From: Pestalotiopsis fici W106-1
Lineage: Eukaryota; Ascomycota; Sordariomycetes; Amphisphaeriales; Sporocadaceae
NCBI RefSeq assembly: GCF_000516985.1
Contig: NW_006917105.1
Span: forward strand, 213,712-277,711
Direction: 5' to 3'
Length of the DNA stretch: 64,000 nt
A program made the translations under genes and the position numbers. Each line of letters opens with the position of its first letter. Position 1 is the first letter of the stretch. The notes below the pieces were generated by a model. That model searched no databases, had not been told where the DNA came from, and worked only from the letters and a program-made list of their open reading frames with translations. Below, piece after piece: positions 48,265 through 57,535 of the stretch.

Positions 48265-49980
48265 TTACATGAAACTGTTCTTGACCGTGACAATCGTGGT
48301 GTATATCATACAGACCACGCCAACAATCATCAAGACGATATCCCCAATCTTTTCGTACTTGGAGGTGGCCACGCCTCTGTAGTGGAGGTAAGGTGGGTAA
48401 ATGTAGACGAGTGGCACGCAAGCAAAAGAGCCAATCAGTGCGACAAAACGGTCGAGGTTACCAGCGCCGAGAATAGAGACACCGCCACAGATGAGTACCA
48501 TCATGGCCCTGAAAAAGTTCTTAGTCCATTTGGTCCTCAGACTCTTCTTACCAGAGTGATGCCCAAACAATCCGCCCTCGAGGATACGCAGCGCTGGAAA
48601 GAGCTGCACAGGGTTGCCGACGAGAATGGCAAGCGAGTACAAGAACTGCATGGCCTGAACAAAACGACTATCGCGAGGGTAGTTGTTGATAATCTCGATA
48701 TATGTATCGTTTCCAAAGGTCGCATAGCAAAGTGCGCCAACCGATGTATAGACAATCGTAATAATGACCATGATGAGACCAAGCAGGGGCTCGAACTTCT
48801 CGGGCTCGGCCATGGACGATTGGATTGGGAGGATCAGACCAATGCCCTCAAAGGTGAAGATGGCGGACCCAATCATCATGGTGTAGCTGTCGGGGTTGAA
48901 CATGACAACGGTCTTGTCCATACCGTGGCTGGCCAGGCTACCAATGTCATAGTAGTAGATGTAAGTTACACCCATCATAATACACACATCGGCGAGCAGG
49001 GCGGCTGGGCCCAGCTTGGAGATATTTCGTATCCAGGACAGCGGAATCAGGACCGCGAGCTGTATCAAAATGATGCTCACAGACGAGACGTGGCTAGTGC
49101 CCTGGGTTACTGCCCCTAGGAAAGCTTCGATATTCTCAGCAACGAAGACGATTCCAGCACAGACAAAGCCGAGCTGGGAGAAGGTGACAGAACCCATGAT
49201 CAGATTGCGGAGCCTTCTCCCAGCAATGGCTTCGCCAATTTCACCATAACCGCCAGAGTGGTGCTGCTTACACTGCAGAAGCAGGTGAAAGGATATCATG
49301 GTGACAGCCGAGACCAAAACCATGGTGATGGAAGAAAAGGCCAGACCGCCATTGCTGAAGGCTTTGGGCAAGAACATGATTCCGGTGCCAATGAAAGCCT
49401 TTAGCAGAGTGAAAAACGTCTTGGTCGTACCTGCGGTGGCCACTCTAATCGTGCGAGTCGACCTGCGGCGTTGGATCAATGGCCTCTGTTCAGGGGCACT
49501 CTCTTCATCCTCTTCATCAGACACAATGGCTTCATCATCAGAGTCGGCAAGATCCTCTCCAGCAAAAGAGCCGTATAGGTCCAAGAACTCGACAAAATTC
49601 CTCGTGATAGGCAGCCTGGCAGCCAGGAACTGTTGTTCCTGATGTTGCTGTTGAATAAAGGCTCGTCGAAAGCCGCCAGGGGCAAGCTGGTTGCTCACAG
49701 CAAGACCCTCGTCGTCATCTTCCGAGCGCAATTGTCCAGGATGGTGAAAGGTGTTGGACCGTTGGTGTATCCTGGCCTGCTTGTGCCGTTCCTGGATCCT
49801 GAACAAGTCCCGGTGAATGTCACCTCCAGGCAGTTTGAGCGACGAAAGCTCGGGGGATTCTGTAGGGCCTGGATCCGAGGTGGGAGCGGATGAACCGTCA
49901 AACGTAGCACCGTAGCCGGAAGGCAGATGGCCGGAGACGACGCGAGCCTCTCTCTCCGAGGGCGGAGGCGTGGCAGACAT
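48265..49980 (-). CDS. AVT3: vacuolar amino-acid transporter, AVT3-like
   Basis: AAAP-family transporter that in yeast exports amino acids from the vacuole. Intronless, 571 residues from the Met at 49980. The first 185 or so are hydrophilic and probably disordered, with an acidic Asp/Glu stretch (DSDDEAIVSDEEDEES), as in Avt3/Avt4. The membrane domain begins KTFFTLLKAFIGTGIMFLPKAFSNGG, the family hallmark of TM1, and continues with about ten further TM helices, including YGEIGEAIAG, GFVCAGIVFVAENIEAFL and GNPVQLFPALRILE. Orthology to AVT3 rather than another AVT paralogue is inferred from the long N-terminus and TM1. Confidence 0.9.
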   Translation of the reverse strand: MSATPPPSEREARVVSGHLPSGYGATFDGSSAPTSDPGPTESPELSSLKLPGGDIHRDLFRIQERHKQARIHQRSNTFHHPGQLRSEDDDEGLAVSNQLAPGGFRRAFIQQQHQEQQFLAARLPITRNFVEFLDLYGSFAGEDLADSDDEAIVSDEEDEESAPEQRPLIQRRRSTRTIRVATAGTTKTFFTLLKAFIGTGIMFLPKAFSNGGLAFSSITMVLVSAVTMISFHLLLQCKQHHSGGYGEIGEAIAGRRLRNLIMGSVTFSQLGFVCAGIVFVAENIEAFLGAVTQGTSHVSSVSIILIQLAVLIPLSWIRNISKLGPAALLADVCIMMGVTYIYYYDIGSLASHGMDKTVVMFNPDSYTMMIGSAIFTFEGIGLILPIQSSMAEPEKFEPLLGLIMVIITIVYTSVGALCYATFGNDTYIEIINNYPRDSRFVQAMQFLYSLAILVGNPVQLFPALRILEGGLFGHHSGKKSLRTKWTKNFFRAMMVLICGGVSILGAGNLDRFVALIGSFACVPLVYIYPPYLHYRGVATSKYEKIGDIVLMIVGVVCMIYTTIVTVKNSFM

Positions 49981-51331
49981 GATGTTGGTGAGTTGAAGAT
50001 GGAGCACGGAGGAGGAGTCTCAACCGACACCTCAATGGCTTGTTTTGAGAGTTGTGCAATGGGATGGAAGGAGACGCGTTTTTTTCTCCGACTCTTCTTT
50101 ACCCGTCAGTCAATTGTCCAGGCACGAATGAAATACAGAAATAAAACGAGGATTCCCAGGCTTGCAGTCAAGATAATAGGGTAGGCATAGAGTGAGTGGC
50201 TACTCTAGACGATGTAGTGTAGATCTAAAAGTCTGGAGTTTGAGTCCAGTTGGAGTTTTTACGGGGTCAATGCCAGTTTAGTCAAACACAGACACAGAAA
50301 TTTTTATCGTGAGTGATGCAATGGCTGGCTTCACCTCTAGTGTCGTGTACGTACTAAAATTTTGAGTCCGCGGGGTACCTACCGGCAGCTCGGGCGTGGG
50401 GCAGCCGCCTAACGCCGACGGTTCCAGGCCTTTCAGATGAGTTGATTGGCACTTTCTAGCAGGTCTATCCCGTTCCTGCTTGCGTGCTGTCCAATAATGA
50501 CAGTGGGCCATCATGCCACCGCATCCGCTAGAACCTCCTAAGGGTCACGGAAGGGGTCAGCTGCTTCGGGGCTAAACTGCCCCTGGGAAGGCCTCGAGAC
50601 TTAGCTGGTTCTGCGGGGTTAGCCGACCTTGCAGCGGCAGGGGCAAACTGACCTGGGCTATTCCGACTTTTTTTTTTTTTTTTGGCATGACAGAACCATA
50701 TGAGCCGTGCCTCACCGAAGGGGCACGTGGTCTCTGTGTTATGCTTCATAGGGTCCAATCTTACTTTCAATGACACAACTCATCTGTCAAATATAGCACC
50801 TGCTTAGGAAGAGTGGTATGCTCGTTCAAGAGACCTGGCCGAGGACTGACGCGAGTATGGTATGTAGGTAGCGTGGTGTCCAAGTCATGGTGCTTGAGCA
50901 AGGTACCACCGAGTATGTAAATTGTTGATTCCACTACGTCAAAGTAGATATACGCCCGGCTTCGTACCGTGTGACAACTATTGTTCACTTTCTATCGCAA
51001 TCGGCTTTCCAATTTGCGATTGACGGGCTGTCGAAATACCTACAGTACGCGCATCGTTCAATTGGCACTTGACTTATCCGAATGTATGTTGTTCAATAAT
51101 TGCCAATGCACGGGAACGATAATATGTACCCGCCCGTTGCCAGAACCACGCCTCCGCCACCATGATACGGACGTAGGCAGCCGTTGAAGGAGGGGCAGAG
51201 CCTCGCGCCCAGCAAACATCTCTTTTCGACGGCGAAGCCAACGTCTTCTATATCATCCGGTTGCACGAAAATTTGACTTGGTTGGTCCCATCTCACCGCC
51301 AATAAATTCAAGTCTCTCACACTTAACAGTC
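49981..51331. other. divergent intergenic region
   Basis: 1.35 kb between the AVT3-like gene and the nucleoside deoxyribosyltransferase-like gene. A run of 16 T lies at 50668-50683 and GGTACCTACC-type motifs near 50386 and 50862. A T-arm-like hairpin around 50255 is not supported as a tRNA. No gene seen. Confidence 0.4.
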
Positions 51332-51805
51332 ATGTCTCAGGAGCAGCCAGCACAAAGCAAAGCGCAGGTCATAAAAGCCCCTTCCGACGAGGCAGTAAAA
51401 TGGCCCAAGACAGTATTTCTCGCGGGCACAACAACAGGACCGCCCGACTGGCGAACAGGAGTCTGTGATCAATTGTCAGACTTGCCAATCACGATTTTCG
51501 ATCCCCTTCGCCCCGACTGGACCGACAGCTGGACACATGACGTCTTCCGGCACCAGGTCAATTGGGAACTGTCGAAACAGGAAGAAGCCTGCGTTGTTGC
51601 TGTCTACTTTGGCGCCAATACAGCTGCGCCCATCAGCCTCATGGAATTGGGGCTTTGTGCAAAGGACAAGAAGGCAGTGGTGTACGTGGAGGACGGCTAC
51701 CCCAAGAAGGGTAATGTGAAGGTTGTTTGTGAGAGATACAATATTCACGTGCACGACAATTTCGAAAACTTTATTCAAAGCATCAAAACGAAGCTTGGAG
51801 TTTGA
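51332..51805 (+). CDS. nucleoside 2-deoxyribosyltransferase-like protein
   Basis: 157-residue intronless protein resembling the Nuc_deoxyri_tr2 family, related to enzymes that transfer 2'-deoxyribose between nucleobases. Family features: VFLAGTTTGPPDWRTGV (first strand and glycine loop), DPLRPDWTDSWTHDVFRHQVNWE, and AVYFGANTAAPISLMELGL, where the Ser/Glu pair lies in the active-site region of relatives. No signal peptide, so probably cytosolic. The fungal function is not established; a nucleotide-signalling or salvage role is possible. It is convergent with the NIF3-like gene. Confidence 0.82.
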   Translation: MSQEQPAQSKAQVIKAPSDEAVKWPKTVFLAGTTTGPPDWRTGVCDQLSDLPITIFDPLRPDWTDSWTHDVFRHQVNWELSKQEEACVVAVYFGANTAAPISLMELGLCAKDKKAVVYVEDGYPKKGNVKVVCERYNIHVHDNFENFIQSIKTKLGV

Positions 51806-51973
51806 ACTTGGTCCAAGGTGAGAGCGAATCAATTTTTCATGACGGGCAGGCGACAACAACTCAAGGAGATGAAGATCGTGAGGCGCGTCTGAATGATTGG
51901 TAAACGAAACGGGTCCCCGTCAGATGGAGGCGACGAAATTTGAGGCCTTATGCAGGAAAGAAATATATTCACA

Positions 51974-52870
51974 CTACCCGGAAGCAATGCCAACTTCCGT
52001 CGCACCAGCAGTGATTTCTGGCTCAGACTCGCCTGTAGCCAAAGACTCCTCCTCCATGACTACATGCACCGCCAATTGCGGCCATGACTCCCGTAATAGA
52101 TGGGCCAAATAGCGGATCCCCCATTCCTCCGCTGGGCGGTGCCCTACACAAATGGCCGGCATGTTAGCAACCTTTGCCGCCTCGAGACCGAGCTCTCGGG
52201 GCTGTCCGGTGAGGTATAGCAGACCCGACGCATCGCCGGCCGGCGTCAGCCCATGCTCCTCAGCTCCGGCTAACACGCGAGCCACCTCATCCGGGCCAAA
52301 TGCGTTCATTATAGCCATGGCACGCACCTCTACTGGAGAGACATCGCTACCTGGGTAAAGCTCTGCCATGCCGACTTCGGCCCCAATCGTACTTGCCAGC
52401 ACCTTGAGTGGCTGGGCGGCTCCCAGTGGGCCAACGATGCCAATGCGTCGGTCTGGATCTCCCTTGTAGCCTTGTATACAGAATGACCGGCCGACATCAA
52501 CGGTCAACCGCGTTGCGAGTGCCGTGTTGTAGCCAGTAGTCAGCAACTCGTCGAAGCGCTTGTGGTTTGCCAGAACAAGTGAACCCCTAGGTAGTGCGCG
52601 GCGGTCCAGCTGAAATGGTCGGTGGAGAAAACATACAGCCTTCTGTCGGCCTCTGGCCAGGTGGTTCAGCTTGTCATACACGCCAAGGGTCGGTGTGATG
52701 CTAAGAACAATGTCACGCACGAAAACCACATCGGGATCGTAACGGGGCCATCGTGGCACGTGGTATTGGAGAGGAATGTCCTGAGGATGGCTAGGTATAG
52801 TAATGTTGAAGAACTCAATGAGTTGTGTATGACTCGGTAACCGCCCCGCAGCGACTTTCCCAGAGGGCAT
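51974..52870 (-). CDS. NIF3-like protein (dinuclear-metal / GTP cyclohydrolase I type 2 fold)
   Basis: Intronless, 298 residues from the Met at 52870 (an upstream Met at 52996 is in frame but the added segment looks unlike the domain). The protein resembles fungal NIF3 homologues: the block SLVLANHKRFDELLTTGYNTALATRL, then CIQGYKGDPDRRIGIVG, and the C-terminal metal-site region ICVGHRPAEEWGIRYLAHLL with conserved His and Glu. The family is conserved from bacteria to humans but its reaction is unsettled. Call rests on motif resemblance by eye. Stop at 51974. Confidence 0.72.
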   Translation of the reverse strand: MPSGKVAAGRLPSHTQLIEFFNITIPSHPQDIPLQYHVPRWPRYDPDVVFVRDIVLSITPTLGVYDKLNHLARGRQKAVCFLHRPFQLDRRALPRGSLVLANHKRFDELLTTGYNTALATRLTVDVGRSFCIQGYKGDPDRRIGIVGPLGAAQPLKVLASTIGAEVGMAELYPGSDVSPVEVRAMAIMNAFGPDEVARVLAGAEEHGLTPAGDASGLLYLTGQPRELGLEAAKVANMPAICVGHRPAEEWGIRYLAHLLRESWPQLAVHVVMEEESLATGESEPEITAGATEVGIASG

Positions 52871-53519
52871 GGTGGTCGAATTGTTTTCAAAACAAAGTTC
52901 TTCGTGCAATTCTCCAGTCTTGCTAGTCTGAGATGCTTGTATACCTAGGTACCTGGATTCGTCTAGAACAGCATTGGTGTGGTTTTTGCGAGTCAATTAC
53001 GTCAATCAATTTGGACTGTGCCTGTGCAGCTCGATCGAGACATTTCGAAGGTCCATGGTCATTGCTGCGACTCACATGAATTTGTATAAGGACCTGGAAG
53101 TTTGTGCCATATAGATACACATACGATATTTGAAGCTATTCCACCGATTGCACTGAAATAATATACTTCCCCAAATATCGATACATGTAAAAGGGCAGCA
53201 CTTTAGCGCTAATCCAAATTGGCATGGTACGCTGGTGCAACCAAGAGCTTGAGCTACAGTTCCTCTGGGTTTCGGTACAGTTACTGCAAACATTCCAAGA
53301 ACCAATAGCCTGCATAGCTAGATGAATATTCTATTTGTGTTTTTTTTCTCTCTTTGTTTACTCAAGCCCATACCCCCAAATGTTGTTTAGTTGACGAATC
53401 GTAGTAAAGTTGTCGCATGTCAGAGAAATAGGCGCAACAAGAGCTGTTCTGTTATATAGCTGCGGAACCGTCTCAATCTCGCAAGGTTGGATGATGGCCA
53501 GGTAGGTTTGAACCCCTAC
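52871..53519. other. intergenic region
   Basis: 649 bp containing the NIF3-like promoter and the 3' end of the RPEL gene (both minus strand). A TACCTAGGTACC motif lies at 52943-52954. No gene seen. Confidence 0.4.
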
Positions 53520-54087
53520 TTAAGCACCACCCTCGCGCTTGGCATATTCCTCCTCAATTGCCTCTGCGTACTTCTCGTCGGGTGATCTGGGGTCGTCCTT
53601 CAGGACGCCCTCCTTGATCAGCTGCTCCGGGTCGGGCCGGTGCGAGATCTTGTCGTTGAGGGTATCTGCACGCATGTGCTTCTCAAGCTGTATATGGTCG
53701 TCAATTTATGCGCTGTTTGATACAATGCAGTGACTGGTTGGCATCTCACCTCCTTCTGCTTCTCTTGGAGTCCTGGCGCGGCGGTCGAGTCGGGGAGGAT
53801 GTTCTCTAGAATGACGTCACATTAGTACCTGTCCAAGTCTCGAGTCGGCGTCCAAAATTGGAAGCTCTGGCCGGGGTCTAAGTTATTGGGGGGTAATAAG
53901 ACCGGGTGAAAGTCAGGCGGTAAAGGTAGAAGAATCACGTACTGGCGACGAGCTCTGATCGCTCCGGTCGGTGTTGAAGGTGCTGCTCCAGCGAAACCGA
54001 GTTCTTGCGGCCCTGTGGAGAGTGGACTGAAGAGATGGGGGTCTCGTCGACCTTCTGGACCTCCTGGGCGTTGCTGTCTTCGGCCAT
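53520..54087 (-). CDS. small protein with two RPEL repeats
   Basis: 122 residues from three exons (53943-54087, 53750-53805, 53520-53687). After an N-terminal disordered stretch beginning MAEDSNAQEVQKVDE come two RPEL repeats: the first with LEQHLQHRPERSELV, a perfect RPxxxEL, and the second with LNDKISHRPDPEQLIKEGVL, where Gln replaces Glu. In animals RPEL repeats bind G-actin (MAL/MRTF, Phactr proteins). Small stand-alone fungal RPEL proteins lack those partner domains, so a G-actin-binding role is inferred from the motif only. The introns are 137 and 61 bp. Start at 54087 gives a typical length. Confidence 0.86.
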
Positions 54088-54480
54088 GATGCTCGCTTGC
54101 TACGGTGGCGGTGAGGTGAACGTTTTCTTTCGTGGCTCTGTGGCTTCTGTCTACGGCGTTGCCCGCTCACTTGTCTGGATGGTGGTTGTGTGTATTTATC
54201 TGTTCTTTCTCCGGCTTTCGCACAAGTGCTTGCTACAGCAACTGATTACAGAGAATAGGAGGAGATCATGGGATTGAGCCAAAGGCCTGGTTCATGGGAA
54301 TGAGTGAACCTTTAATTTAGTAAAGTTCCAGAAAGGCGGGGAACGTTGAGCTTCGTGTCTGCTGTCTGTTTGGTCTCCGTTGGGCTTGGGAAGAAGCACT
54401 GGCTTCATTTCGAACCTTGTTTATTATTCAATTCACCCGTCTAAACAAGGGCCCCGCGACAAGTACGTGGTAGTCTAGAA

Positions 54481-54492
54481 CTACCTAGGTAG
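54481..54492. repeat. perfect 12-bp palindrome CTACCTAGGTAG
   Basis: The sequence equals its own reverse complement. It belongs to a recurring TACCTAGGTA-type motif family in this window. Confidence 0.7.
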
Positions 54493-54831
54493 GCATGTAC
54501 ACTTGCACACATACTTACACTAGACTGCCTACTACAGACCGTACACCAAGGTACGTTACGTACATCTACATGGCAGTACCAGCTGGTCTCTACATGGCAA
54601 CTATGTCGCACCAGCAGAGCTGAGGCTGTTTGCTGGCCTATGAAGATGTTCGGATACAGGCATGCTGGAATTCAGGTTTTTGGCCTCGCTGCGTTGGCTG
54701 GCGCTTGCAGAAAAGAAAGACCTGGTGCTGACCCCCCTCATCTCGTGCATGCGTGACCCCTATCCAGCTTTGCCAGTAAACAACATTTGAACGGTGATGC
54801 ATCTAAACTTGCGCTACCTGAATGTAGATGA

Positions 54832-54855
54832 CCCCCCCCCCCCCCCCCCCCCCCC
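54832..54855. repeat. 24-base poly-C tract
   Basis: Uninterrupted C run, directly readable. It could form an i-motif / G-quadruplex on opposite strands, or be an assembly length error. Confidence 0.85.
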
Positions 54856-55400
54856 TTTGTGTATGTAGGACCTTATTGCAAAGTGCACATGTATATCGCC
54901 GTTCCTACAGGTCTGCATCTACTGGCGTAGCATTGGGCAAAGTGCAGATTAGTTGAAATATCTGCCCTTCCCAGGCATGTATGTATGTATGTAAGGAGTG
55001 TGATGTTGCCAGTTGTAGATCTCCACTCCTAAACCCCTATTTCATTCTGGTGTTTTTTTCTCATCACGTTGCTAAGGACCCATAATCAGCCAACATGCCG
55101 TGCATGTGGTCAGGAAACTGGAGACCCGACACCGAGGCTCCGATCACCAACAAAATGGAAGGACAACTGAATCCAGGGTCCGGGTGGGACAACATCATAT
55201 CGATTGATCCCAAGGTACCCCTCCGATGAAAACATCCCCGCACCAGCTTCAGCTGTCAGTCTTTTAGTTGGTGGATCATGAATCTTGAGGTGTCTTAGTC
55301 AGGCGCTCGCATGGGCTTGTCAGCTCTGGAAGCATCTGAGCTATCGGGTCTTCGTCATAATGCGTGAACAAAGTACATCGATGCGGAAATCAGCGATTGC

Positions 55401-55424
55401 TTTTTTTTTTTTTTTTTTTTTTTT
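55401..55424. repeat. 24-base poly-T tract
   Basis: Uninterrupted T run, directly readable, upstream of the gene at 55630. As A-rich on the other strand it could be a nucleosome-excluding promoter element. Confidence 0.85.
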
Positions 55425-55629
55425 GCGCATTCCGAAAAGATTGTGTTTGCTGCTCGATCGGTCGTAAATAGTTCATGTGCCCGCGCCTACTGAGACTCGC
55501 TCTAGATATCTGCCATGTGCACGATGCAACATTCAAGCTCTCAACTCCCAAGTATATTGCTGTATTGCTGTGGAAAGAGACGTACATGAACCAAGAAAAA
55601 CTGTACTGTCAAAACTTCAATTCGCGATC

Positions 55630-56083
55630 ATGTCCAGGCTAAGTACAGCAACCTGGCGCTACCTGGGTCTTGGCGTCGCAGCCTCGTACGCGGGCCTGGG
55701 CGTCTTCCAGGCAATTCAGCCAGTCAAGGCGGCGCTGGGCTTCTACGACATCCCTAAACATGTCATCAGCCCACAGGTCGATGCGCGTCAGCAGGTCGGC
55801 TGGCTGATGACCCTTATTGCCGCCCGAGACATCAGCACGGCTGTGATCCTCTTCACTTTTGCCTACAAGGGCAAAACCCGCGAGATGGGAACCGTCATTC
55901 TTGGGAGCTTGATCGTTTGTGCTGCCGACTCCGTTACGGCATGGACTCGGAGAGGACCTGCTACGTAAGTCTGCTTGCCCGACGCAAGTAAAACTCAACT
56001 GATGGTTGCCATGATACAGTGGTCTCGGTCTCTTGGTGGGAGCAGGCATCTGGGGCGTGATAGGTTATGGTCTTGCCTTCTAG
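55630..56083 (+). CDS. DUF4267-type small membrane protein
   Basis: 132 residues from two exons (55630-55964, 56020-56083; 55 bp intron with GTAAGT donor and ATACAG acceptor). Four hydrophobic segments are visible: about residues 8-28 (YLGLGVAASYAGLGVFQAI), 55-75, 85-105 (MGTVILGSLIVCAADSVTAW) and the C-terminal LGLLVGAGIWGVIGYGLAF. The layout and the phrase RDISTAVILFTFAYKGK fit the DUF4267 family of small fungal and bacterial membrane proteins, function unknown. The first ATG after the in-frame upstream stop is at 55630. Confidence 0.75.
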
Positions 56084-57535
56084 TTGACTGCAGCAGCTCC
56101 GGGATGCAAGTCCCCGAACAGGCTGCTACGTTTCGCGTTCTACCTCGAGACATTTGATCATTGGGAATCGAGGCCGTCTGTTGCCTTCATCACGGAGTTA
56201 TCTAGTCTTTATCCTGCTGCTGCTGTAGCAAGACGCCCGAAGCGTCGCAGCCGCCTGCCAAGCAAGGGTTCAAGCGCCTGTTGAGTTGCGGATGTTGGCG
56301 CCGTTTCTCAATCCAAAAAGCTTCACTTAGGTTCCTATTTGTATGATTTACTCGCTTATGATTTACTCGCTTAAAAGGATTGTCGATTTATTTGGCGATG
56401 GGTAGGAAGCATGACACCATATCAACGTCTCCCGAGACGAAGCTTGCATTTCTACCAAGAATTTGGGGAACAAACGGATATAATAATATCCAGATATAGT
56501 CTAGGCCAAAGGGCACGCGATGAACTGAGTTATCTTCAAGAAAGCCAAGAAACACGATTGGTTCGTTGACTATAAATCGCCCAATGTTTGCTTATGCAGA
56601 CGACGGACGGCCTTGGAGATGTGGCGTTGTCAGCCAAGTGCCGAGCCTCTAAAAGTTGGCACTGCCCCATTAGTTCTGCCGGTTTGCCGTTTGAGGGTAA
56701 TTCAATCTTGTTCAACAGCCTTTTCTTATTTTTCTTCTTCTTTAATCCAGCTTGACTTGGCTCTCCGTGACTCTCCATGATAAACAAAATTATTGTAAAC
56801 AAAGTCAGTTACTGATTCTATTGCGAGGGACATCCGATCGGGAAACGGGAGTCATTGCTACGCGAGACCATGCGAAAGTAGGAGAAACACTCGTATATAG
56901 TTGCAAAAGTATGGAAATTCCAAACCAGTCCTCTGATTGTCTATGCTTTTTGATCCGACTTTTCCGCGACCGACCCAGAGAGAAGAATATCAGAGTCAGC
57001 CTGATTCAAGCCGATGCTCGTGTCAACCAATGGGCATTCCTCTGTGAGCTGGGAAATTGCCCTTCTTCGGCACTGAATTGCCACCTAGAAGTTGCACAAT
57101 GCAGTCATCAAACGCACCACCGTGCCTTACAGCAGAAATGGCGGCAGCTTTCGTGGGGAACCAAGCCTTCCAAGAATCTAAATGCTGGGTCGGACGCTCC
57201 CTAGCTCGCCCCATGGCACGTTATCGTCGTCTTGGCTCTGTGCCTACCAAGACTCAGATGCAGCCGTCTGCGGCAAAGCAATGAACAAAATCTATATATC
57301 CTTGCCTCGTGGTGCGTGTCAATGACGATCATGGCGAGGCTGGTCGGCTGGTCAGTCCGTGCCAAGATATAATCTGTGGTCCATGGGGGTTGAAGGAACA
57401 GGAACTCGATGACAGTGTATTGACTATATAAGTTGTCAAGTATTCCATCTATACTTTGAGAAAGAAATTTGTCTGCTATCATTGTCATATCTGCAAAGTT
57501 CCTTCAGCTTTAACGCAGTCGCCAATGGAATCGAA
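56084..57535. other. intergenic region upstream of the ENA-type ATPase
   Basis: 1.45 kb with no supported gene; short frames only. Two GCCAAG hexamers (57231-57236 on the minus strand, 57361-57366 on the plus strand) match the PacC pH-response consensus GCCARG and lie 170-305 bp before the ATPase start. Confidence 0.45.
57231..57366. promoter_or_regulatory. two candidate PacC sites (GCCAAG)
   Basis: One hexamer on each strand upstream of the ENA-type ATPase. PacC regulation of alkaline-response genes through GCCARG is established in Aspergillus. Two hexamers in about 500 bp is not far above chance, so functional relevance is inference. Confidence 0.3.

Larger units (their letters stand above)
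54088..55629. other. intergenic region with homopolymer tracts
   Basis: 1.54 kb between the divergent RPEL and DUF4267-like genes. Holds a perfect palindrome CTACCTAGGTAG (54481-54492), a 24-base C run (54832-54855), an ATGT microsatellite near 54979-54992 and a 24-base T run (55401-55424). No gene seen. Confidence 0.5.

Noticed and set aside
48382..49119. 245-codon plus-strand frame
   Set aside because: Antisense to the AVT3-like transporter; no domain and no independent support.
50195..50275. tRNA-like T-arm (CTGGA-loop-TCCAG)
   Set aside because: The loop does not match the tRNA B-box, and no acceptor, D-arm or anticodon stem could be fitted.
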